A stretch of 64,000 nt of DNA. Origin: Methylobacterium sp. Leaf91 (GTDB lineage Bacteria > Pseudomonadota > Alphaproteobacteria > Rhizobiales > Beijerinckiaceae). Under the pieces are notes generated by a model. The model saw only the letters and a list, made by a program, of their open reading frames with translations, had not been told where the DNA came from and made no database searches. The position numbers and the translations under genes are program-made. The stretch is taken from positions 1-64,000 of the forward strand of contig NZ_LMMP01000013.1 of NCBI RefSeq assembly GCF_001422815.1, read 5' to 3'. This document shows positions 54,196 through 61,630 of the stretch, in pieces; the first letter of the stretch is position 1, and every line of letters begins with the position of its first letter.

Positions 54196-55563
54196 ATGGC
54201 GCGCGATACGTCCGACACGACACCGCTGACGAAGCGGGACGAACTGATCGCGTGGTTCGCCGAGGGCGAAAAACCGCCCGAGCGCTTCGCCGTCGGCACG
54301 GAGCACGAGAAGGTTCCGTTCTACCGGAACGGCAACGCACCCGTTCCCTACGCGGGCGAGACTGGAATCCGCGCGCTCCTCGAAGGCGTTGCGCGCGAAA
54401 CCGGCTGGGAGGCGATCGAGGATGCCGGCAACCTGATCGGCCTCGCCGGAAATGACGGGGGAGCGATTTCGCTCGAACCTGGCGGGCAGTTCGAATTGTC
54501 CGGCGCGCCGTTAGCTGATGTCCATGCCACCGAGCGTGAATTGCGCAGCCATCTGGAGGCGACCGCGCGTGCGGCAGACCCACTCGGAATCGGTTTCCTC
54601 GATCTCGGCATGAGTCCGAAATGGACCCGCGAGGGAACGCCGGTCATGCCCAAGAGCCGGTACAAGATTATGGCTGGCTACATGCCCAAGGTCGGCTCCC
54701 TCGGCCTCGACATGATGCTGCGTACCGCCACGGTGCAGGTGAATCTCGACTTCTCCTCAGAAGCGGACATGGCGGCCAAGATGCGGGTCGCCCTGGCGCT
54801 GCAACCGGTGGCGACGGCGCTCTTCGCGAACTCCCCCTTCACCGACGGGCGCCCCAACGGCTTCCTCTCGCGCCGCTCCGAGATCTGGCGCGATACCGAT
54901 GGCGACAGGACTGGCATGCTGCCCCGCGCCTTCGAGGCTGGCTTCGGGTATGAAGCGTATACCGACTGGCTGCTCGACATGCCGATGTATTTCGTCAAGC
55001 GCGGGGAGACCTATCACGACGTCAGCGGCGCCTCGTTCCGCGATCTCATGGATGGACGGCTCGCGGCGCTTCCCGGCGAGAGGGCTACGATGTCGGACTG
55101 GGCGAACCATGCCTCCACGGCTTTCCCCGAGGTCAGGCTCAAGCGCTACATCGAGATGCGCGGCTCAGATGTGGGCGGCGCGGACATGATCGTCGCGCAG
55201 GCGGCGTTCTGGGTCGGGCTACTCTACGACGATGCCGGGCTCGCGGCGGCCTGGGACATTGCCAAGGCTTGGAGTACCGCAGAGCGCGAATGCCTCCGCG
55301 CCATCGTGCCACGTCTCGGCCTCGCAACACCGATCGCCGGACGCAGTCTGGGCACTGTGGCAGCGGAAGCCCTGGCCATCGCCCGCAAGGGTCTTGAAGC
55401 GCGCGGGCGCCGTGATGCCCAGGGACGCGATGAAACTCACTTCCTCCAGCCCCTCGAAGCCATCGTCGCCAGTGGTCATTCGCGGGCTGAGGATAGGTTG
55501 GCGGATTACGAGGGTCCATGGCGGCGCTCCGTCGATCCGGCGTTCACGGAATGCGTCTTCTGA
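54196..55563 (+). CDS. gshA: Glutamate--cysteine ligase (plant/alphaproteobacterial type)
   Basis: A 455-aa enzyme for the first and rate-limiting step of glutathione synthesis. It belongs to the plant-like GCS2 group used by rhizobia: FAVGTEHEKVPFYRNGNAPVPY, AISLEPGGQFELSGAPLADVH, MPKSRYKIMAGYMPKVGSLG, MLRTATVQVNLDF and EMRGSDVGGADMIVAQ. The ATG at 54196 has CGAGGCAG upstream. It consumes the cysteine made by the Cys pathway encoded in this window. Confidence 0.94.
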   Translation: MARDTSDTTPLTKRDELIAWFAEGEKPPERFAVGTEHEKVPFYRNGNAPVPYAGETGIRALLEGVARETGWEAIEDAGNLIGLAGNDGGAISLEPGGQFELSGAPLADVHATERELRSHLEATARAADPLGIGFLDLGMSPKWTREGTPVMPKSRYKIMAGYMPKVGSLGLDMMLRTATVQVNLDFSSEADMAAKMRVALALQPVATALFANSPFTDGRPNGFLSRRSEIWRDTDGDRTGMLPRAFEAGFGYEAYTDWLLDMPMYFVKRGETYHDVSGASFRDLMDGRLAALPGERATMSDWANHASTAFPEVRLKRYIEMRGSDVGGADMIVAQAAFWVGLLYDDAGLAAAWDIAKAWSTAERECLRAIVPRLGLATPIAGRSLGTVAAEALAIARKGLEARGRRDAQGRDETHFLQPLEAIVASGHSRAEDRLADYEGPWRRSVDPAFTECVF

Positions 55564-55715
55564 AGAGAGGCTATTGACTATAAACCCATGTCTTCTTGAA
55601 ACGACAATTGTGCCGGTGCACACGTTCGGCCGATAGTGCCTCGTCTGTTCCGGAACGGTTCATCAAAAATGGTGTTTTAACGGTGCAGGTACACTCGAAT
55701 TAGGAGATCGCCCGC

Positions 55716-56123
55716 ATGTCGCGCATCATGTCCCTGGTCCTTGCCGGTTCGACCGCCGTCGGTCTGGCGGCAGCTCCTCTCTCCGGCGCACAAGCCGCCC
55801 CGATGCCCGCTCTGACGTCGGCACAGGTCGCTGGCGGCTCTGCCGTGGAGACCGTTCGCTATGGCCGCTACTACGGCGGCGGCTACGGCTACCGTCGCGG
55901 CTATTATGGTGGCGGCTATCGCCGTGGCCCCGGCATCGGTGGAGCCCTCGCGGCGGGTGCCGCTCTGGGCATCATCGGCGGCGCCATCGCGGCGAGCCAG
56001 GCTCCCCGCTACGGCTATTACGACCGCGGCTACGCACCAGCCTATGGGTATGCCCCGGCCTATGGCTACGCGCCCGCCTATGGCTACGCCCCGGCCTACG
56101 GCTATCCTGCCTACGGCTACTGA
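55716..56123 (+). CDS. Exported Gly/Tyr-rich repeat protein
   Basis: A 135-aa protein with a signal peptide (MSRIMSLVLAGSTAVGLAAAPLSGAQA). The mature chain has a Tyr/Gly/Arg stretch (about 49-70), a hydrophobic glycine-zipper segment (GPGIGGALAAGAALGIIGGAIAAS) and a tail of YAPAYG repeats. This is a family of small envelope proteins in alphaproteobacteria; the zipper may insert in a membrane. TAGGAGAT is the ribosome site. A strong hairpin follows. Confidence 0.8.
   Translation: MSRIMSLVLAGSTAVGLAAAPLSGAQAAPMPALTSAQVAGGSAVETVRYGRYYGGGYGYRRGYYGGGYRRGPGIGGALAAGAALGIIGGAIAASQAPRYGYYDRGYAPAYGYAPAYGYAPAYGYAPAYGYPAYGY
56031..56120 (+). repeat. 18-bp coding repeats (YAPAYG units)
   Basis: The 3' end of the gene encodes four YAPAYG units plus a shorter YPAYGY end. 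The DNA copies differ mostly at third codon positions, so the repeat is under protein-level selection and is not a very recent expansion. Confidence 0.85.
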
Positions 56124-56152
56124 CATCATCCACGAAGCCTCGTCTTCGGCTC

Positions 56153-56188
56153 AAGCCCCGCCCGAGGCACCAGCCTCGGGCGGGGCTT
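56153..56188 (+). terminator. Strong hairpin after the Gly/Tyr-rich gene
   Basis: AAGCCCCGCCCGAGGC and GCCTCGGGCGGGGCTT form a perfect 16-bp stem with an ACCA loop. It lies 29 bases past the stop codon and before tusA. No long T run, but it is the most stable hairpin in this part of the window. Confidence 0.75.
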
Positions 56189-56207
56189 GTAGTATCGTTG
56201 GGCAGAT

Positions 56208-56444
56208 ATGACCGACGCGCCACTCGTCCTCGATCTCAGCGGCCTGAAATGCCCCCTGCCGGTGTTGCGCACCCGCAGGGCCATGCGCGGCCTGGAACCG
56301 GGGGCGCAGCTGACCATCCTCTGCACCGATCCGGTCTCGGTGATCGACATCCCCCATCTCGTCACCGAAGAGGGCGATCGTCTCGTCGGTCAGGGCCGCG
56401 ACGACGGCGTCTTCAGCTTCACCATTGAGAAGGGCGGCACCTGA
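56208..56444 (+). CDS. TusA-family sulfurtransferase
   Basis: A 78-aa protein with the TusA/SirA fold: LDLSGLKCPLPVLRTRRAMRGLEPG, with the active-site Cys15 in the KCPLP motif, and DPVSVIDIPHLV later. TusA relays sulfur as a persulfide for tRNA thiolation and molybdenum-cofactor synthesis. The ATG comes 20 bases after the hairpin. The Nudix gene follows by 110 bases. Confidence 0.9.
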   Translation: MTDAPLVLDLSGLKCPLPVLRTRRAMRGLEPGAQLTILCTDPVSVIDIPHLVTEEGDRLVGQGRDDGVFSFTIEKGGT

Positions 56445-56554
56445 AAACGCGTTCATTCCGCACTGTCTTCGCCTCAATGATGCGGCAACTCGCGGTTAGG
56501 TGATCCCGAAGAAGGCCGCGTGACCGCCCGTGGCCGGAAGACGGGAACGACTAT

Positions 56555-57121
56555 ATGGCGCCGGTGATCCGTGGCACCCGCATCCTGCACGATGGCTGGA
56601 GCCGCTTTCTCGTGGCAGAAGTCACGATGCCGGACGGCACGCGCCTGACCCGCGAGATCGAGGATCACGGCCGCGCGGTGGGGGTTCTGCCCTATGATCC
56701 CGAGCGCCGCGTGGCGCTTCTGGTGGAGCAGTTCCGGCCACCCACCTTCTTTGCGGCCGGTACCCTGTCGCTTCTTGAGATCCCCGCTGGACTCCTCGAT
56801 GAATCTGAGCCCGAGGACGGCGCGCGCCGCGAGGCCTTCGAGGAGACCGGCGTCCGCCTCGGCACCCTCGAACGCCTGACAACTGGGTGGTCAATGCCCG
56901 GGATTTCTACCGAACAGATGGACCTGTTTCTAGGTGCCTATAGCGCCGCCGACCGCTCCGGCCCCGGCGGTGGGTTGGCCGAGGAACATGAAAGCATCAC
57001 CGTCCACGAGATGCCCCTGGCCACCCTCGCCGCCATGAGCGACCGGGGCGAGATCACCGACATGAAAACCCTGGTGCTTCTCTTCGCGCTGCGGCTTCGT
57101 CGGCCGGATTTGTTCGTCTGA
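56555..57121 (+). CDS. ADP-sugar diphosphatase, NudF type Nudix hydrolase
   Basis: A 188-aa Nudix enzyme. The full box is present: GLLDESEPEDGARREAFEETGV, preceded by LVEQFRPPTFFAAGTLSLLEIPAG, which marks the ADP-ribose pyrophosphatase group. The later GWSMPGISTEQMDLFLGAY and EEHESITVHEM fit the homodimer. The expected reaction is cleavage of ADP-ribose to AMP and ribose 5-phosphate. It is the last intact core gene before the accessory segment. Confidence 0.92.
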   Translation: MAPVIRGTRILHDGWSRFLVAEVTMPDGTRLTREIEDHGRAVGVLPYDPERRVALLVEQFRPPTFFAAGTLSLLEIPAGLLDESEPEDGARREAFEETGVRLGTLERLTTGWSMPGISTEQMDLFLGAYSAADRSGPGGGLAEEHESITVHEMPLATLAAMSDRGEITDMKTLVLLFALRLRRPDLFV

Positions 57122-57133
57122 AGCACCAATCCG

Positions 57134-57397
57134 GTGGGTACGGCGCGCGTCCTGTTCGATCTGATTGCCGGCACCGTCACCCTGTCCACGAACACGGGCG
57201 GCGTCTTTACTAACCTCACCGGCTCCATCGAGAAGGTTTCGGCGGACTTCTACCTCATCACCATCACCGCAACCTGCGCCACCACCGCCCTCGTGTCCCG
57301 CCTCTGCTTTGGCGACGACGCGAAGGCTCTCGCGTATCTCGGCGGCACGACCAAGAGCGTGGACCTTTGGGCGTGCTCCTTCGCTCCGGCGGCCTAG
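57134..57397 (+). pseudogene. C-terminal fragment of a phage receptor-binding or tail protein
   Basis: An 87-codon frame from a GTG at 57134: ARVLFDLIAGTVTLSTNTGG, then SIEKVSADFYLITITATCAT and LAYLGGTTKSVDLWACSFAPAA. The pattern 'FDL..GTV....I..V..dfY.i.iT.T' is common in the C-terminal sandwich domains of phage tail and structural proteins. Upstream in frame is the Nudix gene region, so the N-terminal part of the original gene is missing. Whether the GTG is used is unknown. Confidence 0.5.
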
Positions 57398-57468
57398 CCC
57401 CAGCACTCTTCCTTTGACAAACGCACCGCAGTAAATCGCGTCCCCCCCGAGCGGGCCACACAGAGGCG

Positions 57469-57609
57469 ATGACTGTGCCGCCCGTTGGCAGCGGGATCTC
57501 GAATTACATGAGCCGCAAATCAGAAAGGCCCCCGTCGTCTTCGCCCGTTGCAGCTGATCAGCCTCCGCCATCTATGCATTTCTGTGCAAAGGGCGCCGGA
57601 CTGCGGTAA
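57469..57609 (+). CDS. Possible 46-aa phage-remnant peptide
   Basis: A short frame starting MTVPPVGSGISNYMSRKSER and ending MHFCAKGAGLR, preceded by AGAGGCG, a usable ribosome site. It lies in the phage remnant. There is no recognisable family, and it may be a chance frame. Confidence 0.2.
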   Translation: MTVPPVGSGISNYMSRKSERPPSSSPVAADQPPPSMHFCAKGAGLR

Positions 57610-57654
57610 TACCTGAAGTTTTGGGCAGGTCCGTGCCTTGTTTCAGCGTAATAT

Positions 57655-57843
57655 TTAGAGCCGCATAGGCGCTCGCCGCACCTTCGTAGCGGTTAAAGCT
57701 TCTGGCCAGTAGCCAGCCCATTCGATGAGCGCGATCGCCAAGGCAATAGCGATCACGGCCAGCGCAATAATCGCCTCGGTCTTCGTCCAACGCCGTCGCG
57801 TCCACCGGCTTAAGATGATCGTCAGTCGTAGAAGCTGATCCAT
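57655..57843 (-). CDS. Small membrane protein in the prophage remnant
   Basis: A 62-aa protein: a basic amphipathic start (MDQLLRLTIILSRWTRRRWTK), a long hydrophobic helix (EAIIALAVIAIALAIALIEW) and a basic end. The layout resembles small phage or plasmid single-span proteins such as holins, but a holin role is only a guess. It lies antisense to the other phage pieces. The ribosome site is weak. Confidence 0.45.
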   Translation of the reverse strand: MDQLLRLTIILSRWTRRRWTKTEAIIALAVIAIALAIALIEWAGYWPEALTATKVRRAPMRL

Positions 57844-57887
57844 CCGGGCAGCTTATCACCGCAAAACCGGCCGGTCGCCGCACATGC

Positions 57888-58106
57888 TCAAGCCAGCAGC
57901 CAGCGGCCGGGATGCACGGCGCCAAGGGCCATAAGAACAAGCCCGACTGCTTCCACGGCAACGAGACAAGTCAGGATCGCGTCCGGCGCAAATCCTTCAG
58001 CAAAATGCTCTTCCGGCTCCGGCAAGTGCCCGTTGTCGAAGTGCTGCATTCCAAAATCCGCCCCCGGTCCGGAAAGCCGATCGTAGGAAGATAATTTTGT
58101 ATTCAC
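57888..58106 (-). CDS. Small C-tail-anchored protein in the prophage remnant
   Basis: A 72-aa protein from a GTG: polar and acidic first 40 residues, then a hydrophobic segment (DAILTCLVAVEAVGLVLMALG) near the C terminus. It is followed on the same strand by the other small membrane protein after 44 bases, so the two may form a pair. Family not recognised. Confidence 0.4.
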   Translation of the reverse strand: MNTKLSSYDRLSGPGADFGMQHFDNGHLPEPEEHFAEGFAPDAILTCLVAVEAVGLVLMALGAVHPGRWLLA

Positions 58107-58123
58107 TATTCGGGAGACGACGC

Positions 58124-58500
58124 ATGGGCGCGTCCGCCATCATGACGCAGCTGGGCATTGCCGCGCTTAAATCGCGGGAAGGCGTGCAGCTGGAAGCCTA
58201 GCTCGACGGAGTCGGTGTGTCGACGACCGGCTACGGCCACACCAAGGGCGTCAAGCTCGGACAGGTCACCACCAGGCCCATGCCGACGCGTTTTTCCTCG
58301 GTGACCTCGCCTCGCACGCGCTGCCGATCCTGTCCGCCATCAAGGTCTCGGTGGCCGAACACGAGCGGGAAGTCCCGATCTCCATCGCCTTCAACATCGG
58401 CGTGGGCGGCTCTACCGGCTCGACGTTCCTCCACCGCTTGAGCGCCGGCGAACGGAAGGGCTGCGCCGAGGCGATCATGCTGTGGATTAAGAACAAGTAG
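58124..58500 (+). pseudogene. Phage lysozyme (GH24 endolysin), broken
   Basis: The T4-lysozyme-like reading is clear across two frames. Frame one gives LGIAALKSREGVQLEA, with the catalytic-Glu region (SREG). A TAG at 58199-58201 replaces the expected Tyr codon, and the same frame goes on with LDGVGVSTTGYGHTKGVK (the TGYGHT motif). A frameshift near 58270-58290 then leads into ADAFFLGDLASHALPILSAI and PISIAFNIGVGGSTGSTFLHRL, ending at TAG 58498-58500. GGGAGACG precedes the ATG. Two lesions mean it cannot make active enzyme. Confidence 0.82.
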
Positions 58501-58734
58501 CTGCCCCCCGACTGCCGAGCGGGACCAGTTCCTGACGCCCTGCACCAAGGCGGCGCCGAAGGCCCGTAGCACCGACGCGAAGCCGGTCAGCGCGCCGCTC
58601 ACGGCATCGGTGCCGCTGGACGTTCCACCCGTCGTGCCGGCGCCGGCCGCTTCCTTAATGATCCCGCCGGCTATTCCGGTGCCTTCGCCGGCAGCGAAGC
58701 CACTGACGAGCCCACAGTAGTCTCTTAGCCGAGC

Positions 58735-59024
58735 ATGCTGGTCATGTTCCTCAACGGCTTCATCAACAACCAGATGGTGGGTCCGAAGGGGGCCTGCTCC
58801 CGAGCCTTCGGCGCGGCGGTGGGCTGCTTCATCGTGGTGCAATTCACGTTCGCGCTGACCTATGACGTTTTCACCGTCGCCCATTCTCCCGCCTCAACAT
58901 TCCCGTCTTCGGCACGCTTGCAGGGTTCGAGGCCCTGTCGGTCTACATTGCCGTCCTGGACGGCGTTTCACGCAAGAGCCGGCTTGGTGCGGCTCTCGAC
59001 AAGCTGGAAAGGGTCGACGGGTAA
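58735..59024 (+). pseudogene. Frameshifted phage membrane protein
   Basis: The first frame from the ATG at 58735 gives FLNGFINNQMV, then a hydrophobic run (AFGAAVGCFIVVQFTFALTYDVFTVAH). Near 58890 a one-base shift continues sensibly as RLNIPVFGTLAGFEALSVYI and AVLDGVSRKSRLGAALDKLERVDG, ending TAA at 59022-59024. The two halves together would make a two-helix membrane protein of about 95 residues. Family unknown; its position after a lysozyme suggests a lysis accessory. Confidence 0.5.
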
Positions 59025-59028
59025 TGGG

Positions 59029-59424
59029 ATGACTGGATTTTCTGGATACCACCATCGCCCGCCAATCGGTTGGATGGTGACCCGCGTGCGGGGCGACAAG
59101 GAGCACCTTCCGCCGCCGGTGCCCGCAACGCCGGCCGATGTGCCGGCGCCGTTCCAACAGGTGCAGCGCGAGGTCACCGGCGTGATGGAGGAGATGCGCG
59201 ACTTCGCCCGGCGGCAGACCGTGGACATCAACAGCATCGCCGAGTGCGTGCGGACCATGCGGGACGAGGCGAAGCAGTACACAAGCTTGCTGGCTGCAAT
59301 CGAACGAGAGCAGGCCACCGAGAACCGGACGCACGGACGCGACGCGCATGCTAAGCGCGCTCCTCCGTCCCAATTAGTCCGACGCGCTACCGCGCCTGTT
59401 TGTCGTCCTCAGAGCACGATATGA
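59029..59424 (+). CDS. Helical protein, prophage remnant
   Basis: A 131-codon frame. Residues about 16-100 look protein-like: RVRGDKEHLPPPVPATPADV followed by FQQVQREVTGVMEEMRDFARRQTVDINSIAECVRTMRDEAKQYTSLLAAIEREQ, which is helical and probably coiled. The first 15 and last 35 residues look like read-through of non-coding sequence. In another frame just upstream, MG-stop-LDFLDTTIARQSVGW hints at a lost true N terminus. It is probably a pseudogene piece. Confidence 0.35.
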   Translation: MTGFSGYHHRPPIGWMVTRVRGDKEHLPPPVPATPADVPAPFQQVQREVTGVMEEMRDFARRQTVDINSIAECVRTMRDEAKQYTSLLAAIEREQATENRTHGRDAHAKRAPPSQLVRRATAPVCRPQSTI

Positions 59425-59558
59425 CCCGCCCAGTGAGAACCAGAGCGGTTTTTTGTAACGGATCGGTTGCAACGGCACCAGCCAAGCTGAAACCTTATTG
59501 GGATCTCAGTACTTATTTAGCTCAAGCGAAACACTGCTGCCTCGATTTGGATACATCC

Positions 59559-59834
59559 ATGAATAAATTGATCCTTGTTACCGCTACGATTCTGCTCGCT
59601 GGTTCTGCTCTCTCTCAGGGTGTTGCCCCAAGCCAGCCAAGCGGGTCAGGAACGGTCATCGAAAACCAGCCGAACACGACCGGCAATGACCGCGACGTGA
59701 CAGTTTCGCGTGGGGCGACTGGTGCCGAAACAGCTACGAGCGACTCGGCCGCGGGCGGCAATGCCAATCAGCCTTCGCGTGCCGTGCCAAACGGTAGCGC
59801 TGGCGGCGGTGGTGGGGGCAACGGCGGGCTCTGA
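59559..59834 (+). CDS. Small exported hypothetical protein
   Basis: A 91-aa protein with a signal peptide (MNKLILVTATILLAGSALSQ) and a polar, Gly/Ser/Asn-rich mature part ending GGGGGGNGGL. The frame is open upstream, but only the ATG at 59559 gives a signal peptide. A terminator follows. Low-complexity exported proteins of this size are frequent in this group; function unknown. Confidence 0.6.
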   Translation: MNKLILVTATILLAGSALSQGVAPSQPSGSGTVIENQPNTTGNDRDVTVSRGATGAETATSDSAAGGNANQPSRAVPNGSAGGGGGGNGGL

Positions 59835-59876
59835 TCTCCACTCTGAGAAAGCCGGCTCATAAGCCTCGCAGACATT

Positions 59877-59912
59877 AACCCACCCGGCTGACGCCGCGGC
59901 GGGTTTTTCGTT
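59877..59912 (+). terminator. Rho-independent terminator
   Basis: AACCCACC pairs with GGCGGGTT (one mismatch) around a 13-base loop and is followed by TTTCGTTT. It lies 43 bases after the small exported protein gene and has the best T tract of any hairpin in the window. Confidence 0.65.
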
Positions 59913-59952
59913 TGCAGCCTTGCCACAAGACATCCGGTCACCGTTTCATCCG

Positions 59953-60030
59953 GCTACTGGGGTAGTTTAACGGTTAGATCGCAAGCCTAAGAAACCTGAA
60001 CCAGGGGTGCGACTCCCCTTGGTGGCTCCA
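59953..60030 (+). tRNA. Degenerate tRNA-like sequence with encoded CCA
   Basis: The 3' part is tRNA-like: T stem AGGGG/CCCCT with loop TGCGACT, a 7-base acceptor strand TGGTGGC, then T and CCA (60028-60030). The D-loop region TAGTTTAACGGTTAGATC is also tRNA-like. The acceptor 5' strand GCTACTG can pair with the 3' strand using three G-U pairs. But four extra bases (GGGG) interrupt the path to the D arm, and the anticodon stem (CAAGC/ACCTG around CTAAGAA) has two mismatches. It is likely a tRNA fossil, perhaps phage-borne. tRNAscan-SE would settle it. Confidence 0.45.
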
Positions 60031-60317
60031 TCCTTCTCCTCAAGCCCGACTGCCGTCACGGCCATGAAGGCTTTCCCGCGTTTTAGGAGCACTGTCGGGG
60101 CAATTCCGCTGCCGTATAACAGGCATGAGCGTGTATTTCGCCCCGAACAGACCCTACCCGCGCGGTTCCCGCCCCCGCAGGTATTCGGTGAGTTGTGTGC
60201 GCCTAAGCACATCAAGCTTATGTCGGAAATCTTCGTAATCGAGAATGGATTGCCAACTCACTATCGTTGATCCTAACTCCTAGCTTGGCACTGAGCGGGG
60301 CATAGAGATGGATCGAC

Positions 60318-61151
60318 ATGTCGGCGACGCCAGAAATCGCTTTTGAGCAAGCTCATCACGTGGGCGAGGGGCGCAGTGCAGAAGTTTTTGCAGACAGGTC
60401 CGGACGAGTACTCAAACTCTACAAAGCAAAATGGGGCAAGCAGCTGGCGAAAAAAGAGTTCGTTGCGACATCTTTTGCCCGTTCCCATGGCCTGCGTGTC
60501 CCGGCTCCTTTGGGCATAATTGAGCAAGATGGACGAAGTGGTGTTATATTTGAACATATTTACGGCAAAACAGTCCTAGAACATTTTAAAAGTAACCCGC
60601 TCGGAATGTTAGGCGCGTTACGAAAACTTGCCGTCATTCAGTATAGCATTCATAAAATTGAAAACCCGCCGCTTCCGGACCAACAAGACGCGATCCGTAT
60701 TCAGGTATCCAGAGCTCGGGTGCCGTCCTGGTTGAAACAGACAACGCTCGCGGTTCTCGACCGCTTACCGGATGGTAACAGGCTTTGTCATGGGGATCTC
60801 CATCCGGAGAACGTTCTCTACACATCCGAGGGCTTGGTCGTCATAGACTGGGAGAAGTCAACATCTGGTCATCCGGCGGCAGATGTCGCTCGTACCGACC
60901 TCATCATCCGATGCGGACGCGTCGGCGAGACTCGCACGCTAAGAAAAGCGATAGACAGAATTATTCGTAAAGCTTTGGCAGAATTTTATATTCGGCAGTA
61001 TTGCCAGTTGAGCATGATCAGCAGGCAGGATGTCATGGCTTGGCGTTTGCCGATGCTTGTTGCTCGCCTTTCCGGTCAGGTCGCTGCAAATGAGCATGAA
61101 ATTCAGGCAGAAGCTTCAGAGCTCGGAACTCAGTTCGCGCATCTCGTATGA
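60318..61151 (+). CDS. APH/choline-kinase-fold phosphotransferase, accessory
   Basis: A 277-aa protein kinase-like enzyme. The N lobe has VGEGRSAEVFADRSGRVLKLYK (a glycine loop and the lysine in VLKLYK). The C lobe has the catalytic CHGDLHPENVLY (His158, Asp160, Asn165) and VVIDWEKSTSGHPAADVART (Asp177). These define the aminoglycoside phosphotransferase family, which also includes kinases for sugars and small metabolites. It has no close partner gene. A GAGATGG precedes the ATG. The gene is clearly richer in A and T than its surroundings, a sign of recent transfer. Confidence 0.82.
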   Translation: MSATPEIAFEQAHHVGEGRSAEVFADRSGRVLKLYKAKWGKQLAKKEFVATSFARSHGLRVPAPLGIIEQDGRSGVIFEHIYGKTVLEHFKSNPLGMLGALRKLAVIQYSIHKIENPPLPDQQDAIRIQVSRARVPSWLKQTTLAVLDRLPDGNRLCHGDLHPENVLYTSEGLVVIDWEKSTSGHPAADVARTDLIIRCGRVGETRTLRKAIDRIIRKALAEFYIRQYCQLSMISRQDVMAWRLPMLVARLSGQVAANEHEIQAEASELGTQFAHLV

Positions 61152-61213
61152 AGAATGGTCACATCGCCCTTAGCTGAACTCAAGCGCAGCGAGCGCAAGC
61201 GGAGGCCAGACTC

Positions 61214-61245
61214 GTAGGTATTGACAGGCAGGTTTCCCTACCTAC
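61214..61245 (+). promoter_or_regulatory. Candidate promoter with flanking inverted repeat
   Basis: TTGACA (61221-61226) lies inside an inverted repeat, GTAGGTA (61214-61220) and TACCTAC (61239-61245). The repeat brackets the -35 box and spacer, upstream of the small gene at 61271. It could be an operator. A hairpin role cannot be excluded. Confidence 0.35.
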
Positions 61246-61270
61246 CTAGCGCCTCGTTAAGCAGGCTGTC

Positions 61271-61558
61271 ATGAAAGATAATTCAGATTATTTCCACGAA
61301 GTGCAATATGAGCCCGGTGGCTGGTCAGTTATCGACCGGGAAACGAAAGATGCGACGCTGGTACAGGGCGTTCGTCAGGTGGGCCTGTCCAGAGAGGACG
61401 CCGACAACGTCGCTGAGGCTTTGAATACCATGGAAGCCGAGAAGTCGGGATTATCTGCCACTTCGACGGAGAGCCTCAGTGAGGTCCACGCTCCCCAAAC
61501 TCAGCCGTCAGCGCCCTTAAGGTCACCTTCGCCATCTCCACCGCCTCGGCCCGTGTGA
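61271..61558 (+). CDS. Small orphan protein, paralog of the 63515 gene
   Basis: A 95-aa protein. Residues about 7-52 form a core (FHEVQYEPGGWSVIDRETKD, then VQGVRQVGLSREDADNVAEALNTME), followed by a Ser/Pro-rich low-complexity tail. The core is clearly related to the product of the gene at 63515-63691: both share G-W-x-V-I, V-x-G-V-R-Q, E-D-A-D-x-V-A and LN at the same spacing. Short beta-hairpin plus helix proteins of this sort often bind nucleic acid or partner proteins, but I can show no function. Confidence 0.65.
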   Translation: MKDNSDYFHEVQYEPGGWSVIDRETKDATLVQGVRQVGLSREDADNVAEALNTMEAEKSGLSATSTESLSEVHAPQTQPSAPLRSPSPSPPPRPV

Positions 61559-61630
61559 CGCGCTTAGCGCTCTGCCGCCGGAAGGACATGGGATAAAAGG
61601 GGTGTGCGTCAAAGGTATGATCGCCTCTTC

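Larger units (their letters stand above)
57122..59424 (+). mobile_element. Decayed prophage remnant
   Basis: From the base after the Nudix stop the content changes to phage-like pieces: a receptor-binding fragment, two small membrane proteins on the minus strand, a GH24 lysozyme with a nonsense codon and a frameshift, a frameshifted membrane protein and a helical protein. No capsid, terminase, integrase or repressor is present. The order suggests the tail-end/lysis part of a lambdoid-type or GTA-like prophage that has lost the rest. Confidence 0.65.

Noticed and set aside
56031..56120. CRISPR-like repeat array
   Set aside because: The regular 18-bp repeats are codons for YAPAYG units inside a signal-peptide protein, with no spacers.
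58231..58884. 217-codon minus-strand frame over the broken lysozyme
   Set aside because: The plus strand shows lysozyme motifs in two frames; the minus-strand product is low-complexity and has no recognisable domain.
59967..60215. 82-codon minus-strand frame over the tRNA-like region
   Set aside because: Its C-terminal reading (ATKGSRTPGSGFLGLRSNR) is the typical antisense product of a tRNA sequence, not a gene.
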